DNA of 5,245 bases. Source: CAVSUR01 sp052143655. Its GTDB lineage: Bacteria > Actinomycetota > Actinomycetes > Streptosporangiales > Streptosporangiaceae. The stretch covers positions 1 to 5,245 of the forward strand of contig JBKQSL010000396.1 of the NCBI GenBank assembly GCA_052143655.1, in the 5' to 3' direction. A model generated the notes under the pieces. The model was not told the origin of the DNA, ran no database searches, and saw nothing but the letters and a program-made list of their open reading frames with translations. Both the position numbers and the translations under genes were made by a program. Shown here piece by piece: positions 4,676-5,245 of this stretch. Each line of letters opens with the position of its first letter. Within the stretch, counting starts at the first letter, position 1.

Positions 4676-5149
4676 CTACCGGGCGGCTGGTGCGGCAGGC
4701 CCGTCGGCGTCGGCGTCCCGCACGACGGGGATCCCGGCGGGCAGGAACGCGGCCTCCCAGCGGCTGGCCCGCCGCGCCTGCCGGGCGGCGGGCACGGCCC
4801 GGTAGCTGTAGTCCAGCCGGAACGTGACCGGGCCCTCGGTCGCGTCGCGCCGCACCGTCAGCGTCGCGGCCGACCAGCGGTGCCGGGGCTGCTCTCGGCT
4901 GGCCGCGTGCAGCCGGGCGAACGCCTCGGCGGCCTCCGGCGGCGGCGTGAAGTAGCGCACTGCCTGGTCCGGCGGCGCGGTCAGGCAGCAGGCCCAGCAC
5001 CGCACCGGTTCCAGGGCGGGCACCTCGGCGGCGAGCCAGATCGCGACCCAGTTAGCCCGTACCGAGTTCAGCACCGGGCTGATCTGCGCGGTGAACTCCC
5101 TGGTCGCCGGGTCCACCGCCGCCTCAGCCTGCTCGTCCGGTCCGCTCAT
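4676..5149 (-). CDS. YezG/DUF600-like protein, possible immunity protein
   Basis: A 157-residue soluble protein without signal peptide or membrane helix. Central features are WVAIWLAAEV (34-43), then YFTPPPEAAEAFARLHAASR (66-85), WSAATLTVRRDATEGPVTFRLDYSY split here as WSAATLTVRRD (92-102) and VTFRLDYSYR (108-117), and RWEAAFLPAGIP (130-141). The order helix, W-x-x-x-x-L-x-V, strand ending in xDYxY, then RxxxWE resembles the YezG/DUF600 family, in which members protect against polymorphic nuclease toxins. The match is by eye and modest. ATG 5149 is preceded by GGAGG only two bases away, which is unusually close; GTG at residue 12 with GAGG upstream is an alternative. The C-terminal 15 residues are Ala/Asp/Pro-rich. 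No toxin gene is visible beside it. It probably shares a transcript with the MFS gene downstream. Confidence 0.7.
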   Translation of the reverse strand: MSGPDEQAEAAVDPATREFTAQISPVLNSVRANWVAIWLAAEVPALEPVRCWACCLTAPPDQAVRYFTPPPEAAEAFARLHAASREQPRHRWSAATLTVRRDATEGPVTFRLDYSYRAVPAARQARRASRWEAAFLPAGIPVVRDADADGPAAPAAR

Positions 5150-5179
5150 GCCCTCCAGTATCGGAGTCGGCCCGGTGCC

Positions 5180-5207
5180 AGCGCAGGGCCAGAAGCCCTG
5201 CGCTTTT
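5180..5207 (+). terminator. Intrinsic terminator in + orientation
   Basis: GCGCAGGGC (5181-5189) and GCCCTGCGC (5195-5203) form a perfect 9-bp stem with loop CAGAA, followed by TTTT (5204-5207); A5180 can add one more pair. This is a classic rho-independent signal for + strand transcription, yet the nearest + gene ends at 2763. On the minus strand the hairpin lies in the leader of the YezG-like gene or after a gene outside the window. Confidence 0.6.
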
Positions 5208-5245
5208 CGCCGGACCGCTGCGCCGCTGCGCGGATTGACAGCGCC

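Noticed and set aside
3870..5000. A 376-codon minus-strand ORF across the MFS and YezG-like genes
   Set aside because: It is an out-of-frame shadow, rich in Arg, Ala and Gly, of two well-supported genes.

Overview
The window looks like chromosome of a high-GC actinomycete (Actinomycetota, Streptomyces/Streptosporangiales/Frankia-like). The evidence is the very GC-rich sequence with strong G/C at codon third positions, the weak or absent ribosome binding sites including a probable leaderless start, and the protein types present: an actinobacterial ArsC tail, an ABC-2 permease of the streptomycete kind, and an EntS-like MFS exporter. I cannot name the species.

Layout. Positions 1-120 are the 3' end of an arsenate reductase (ArsC) gene on +. 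Facing it on - (224-502) is a small HEAT-like repeat protein whose last repeat is cut short. From about 600 to 1270 the DNA is a patchwork of gene fragments on alternating strands: a possible operator, an unidentified high-GC3 fragment on -, an 81-codon piece of an ABC-2 permease on +, and a frameshifted conserved-looking ORF on -. None of these is intact.

The most interesting structure is at 1321-2983. A tRNA-Arg gene with anticodon UCU lies on - at 2942-3014. Its 3' part, from the first base of the anticodon loop to just past the discriminator base, is repeated perfectly (43 bp) at 1321-1363, 1620 bp away. This is the footprint expected of a tyrosine-recombinase element integrated into a tRNA gene. 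The enclosed DNA has no integrase. It carries short repeats beside each end that look like integrase arm sites, a wrecked short-chain dehydrogenase gene (two frameshifts and loss of the catalytic middle), and an intact VapBC-type toxin-antitoxin pair (2125-2763). I read it as a collapsed integrative element kept in the chromosome with its addiction module.

Right of the tRNA there is about 300 bp of non-coding, hairpin-rich DNA. Then come two apparently intact genes on -: a 12-TM MFS exporter (3311-4624) preceded 51 bp upstream by a 157-residue protein resembling the YezG/DUF600 immunity family (4676-5149), probably one operon. A strong hairpin follows the MFS stop codon. At 5180-5207 there is a textbook intrinsic terminator in + orientation, although no + strand gene in the window would use it.

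No CRISPR array, rRNA gene, transposase or integrase is visible. I found no convincing wholly new system. The integrase-less, tRNA-bounded VapBC remnant is the best candidate for a closer look.
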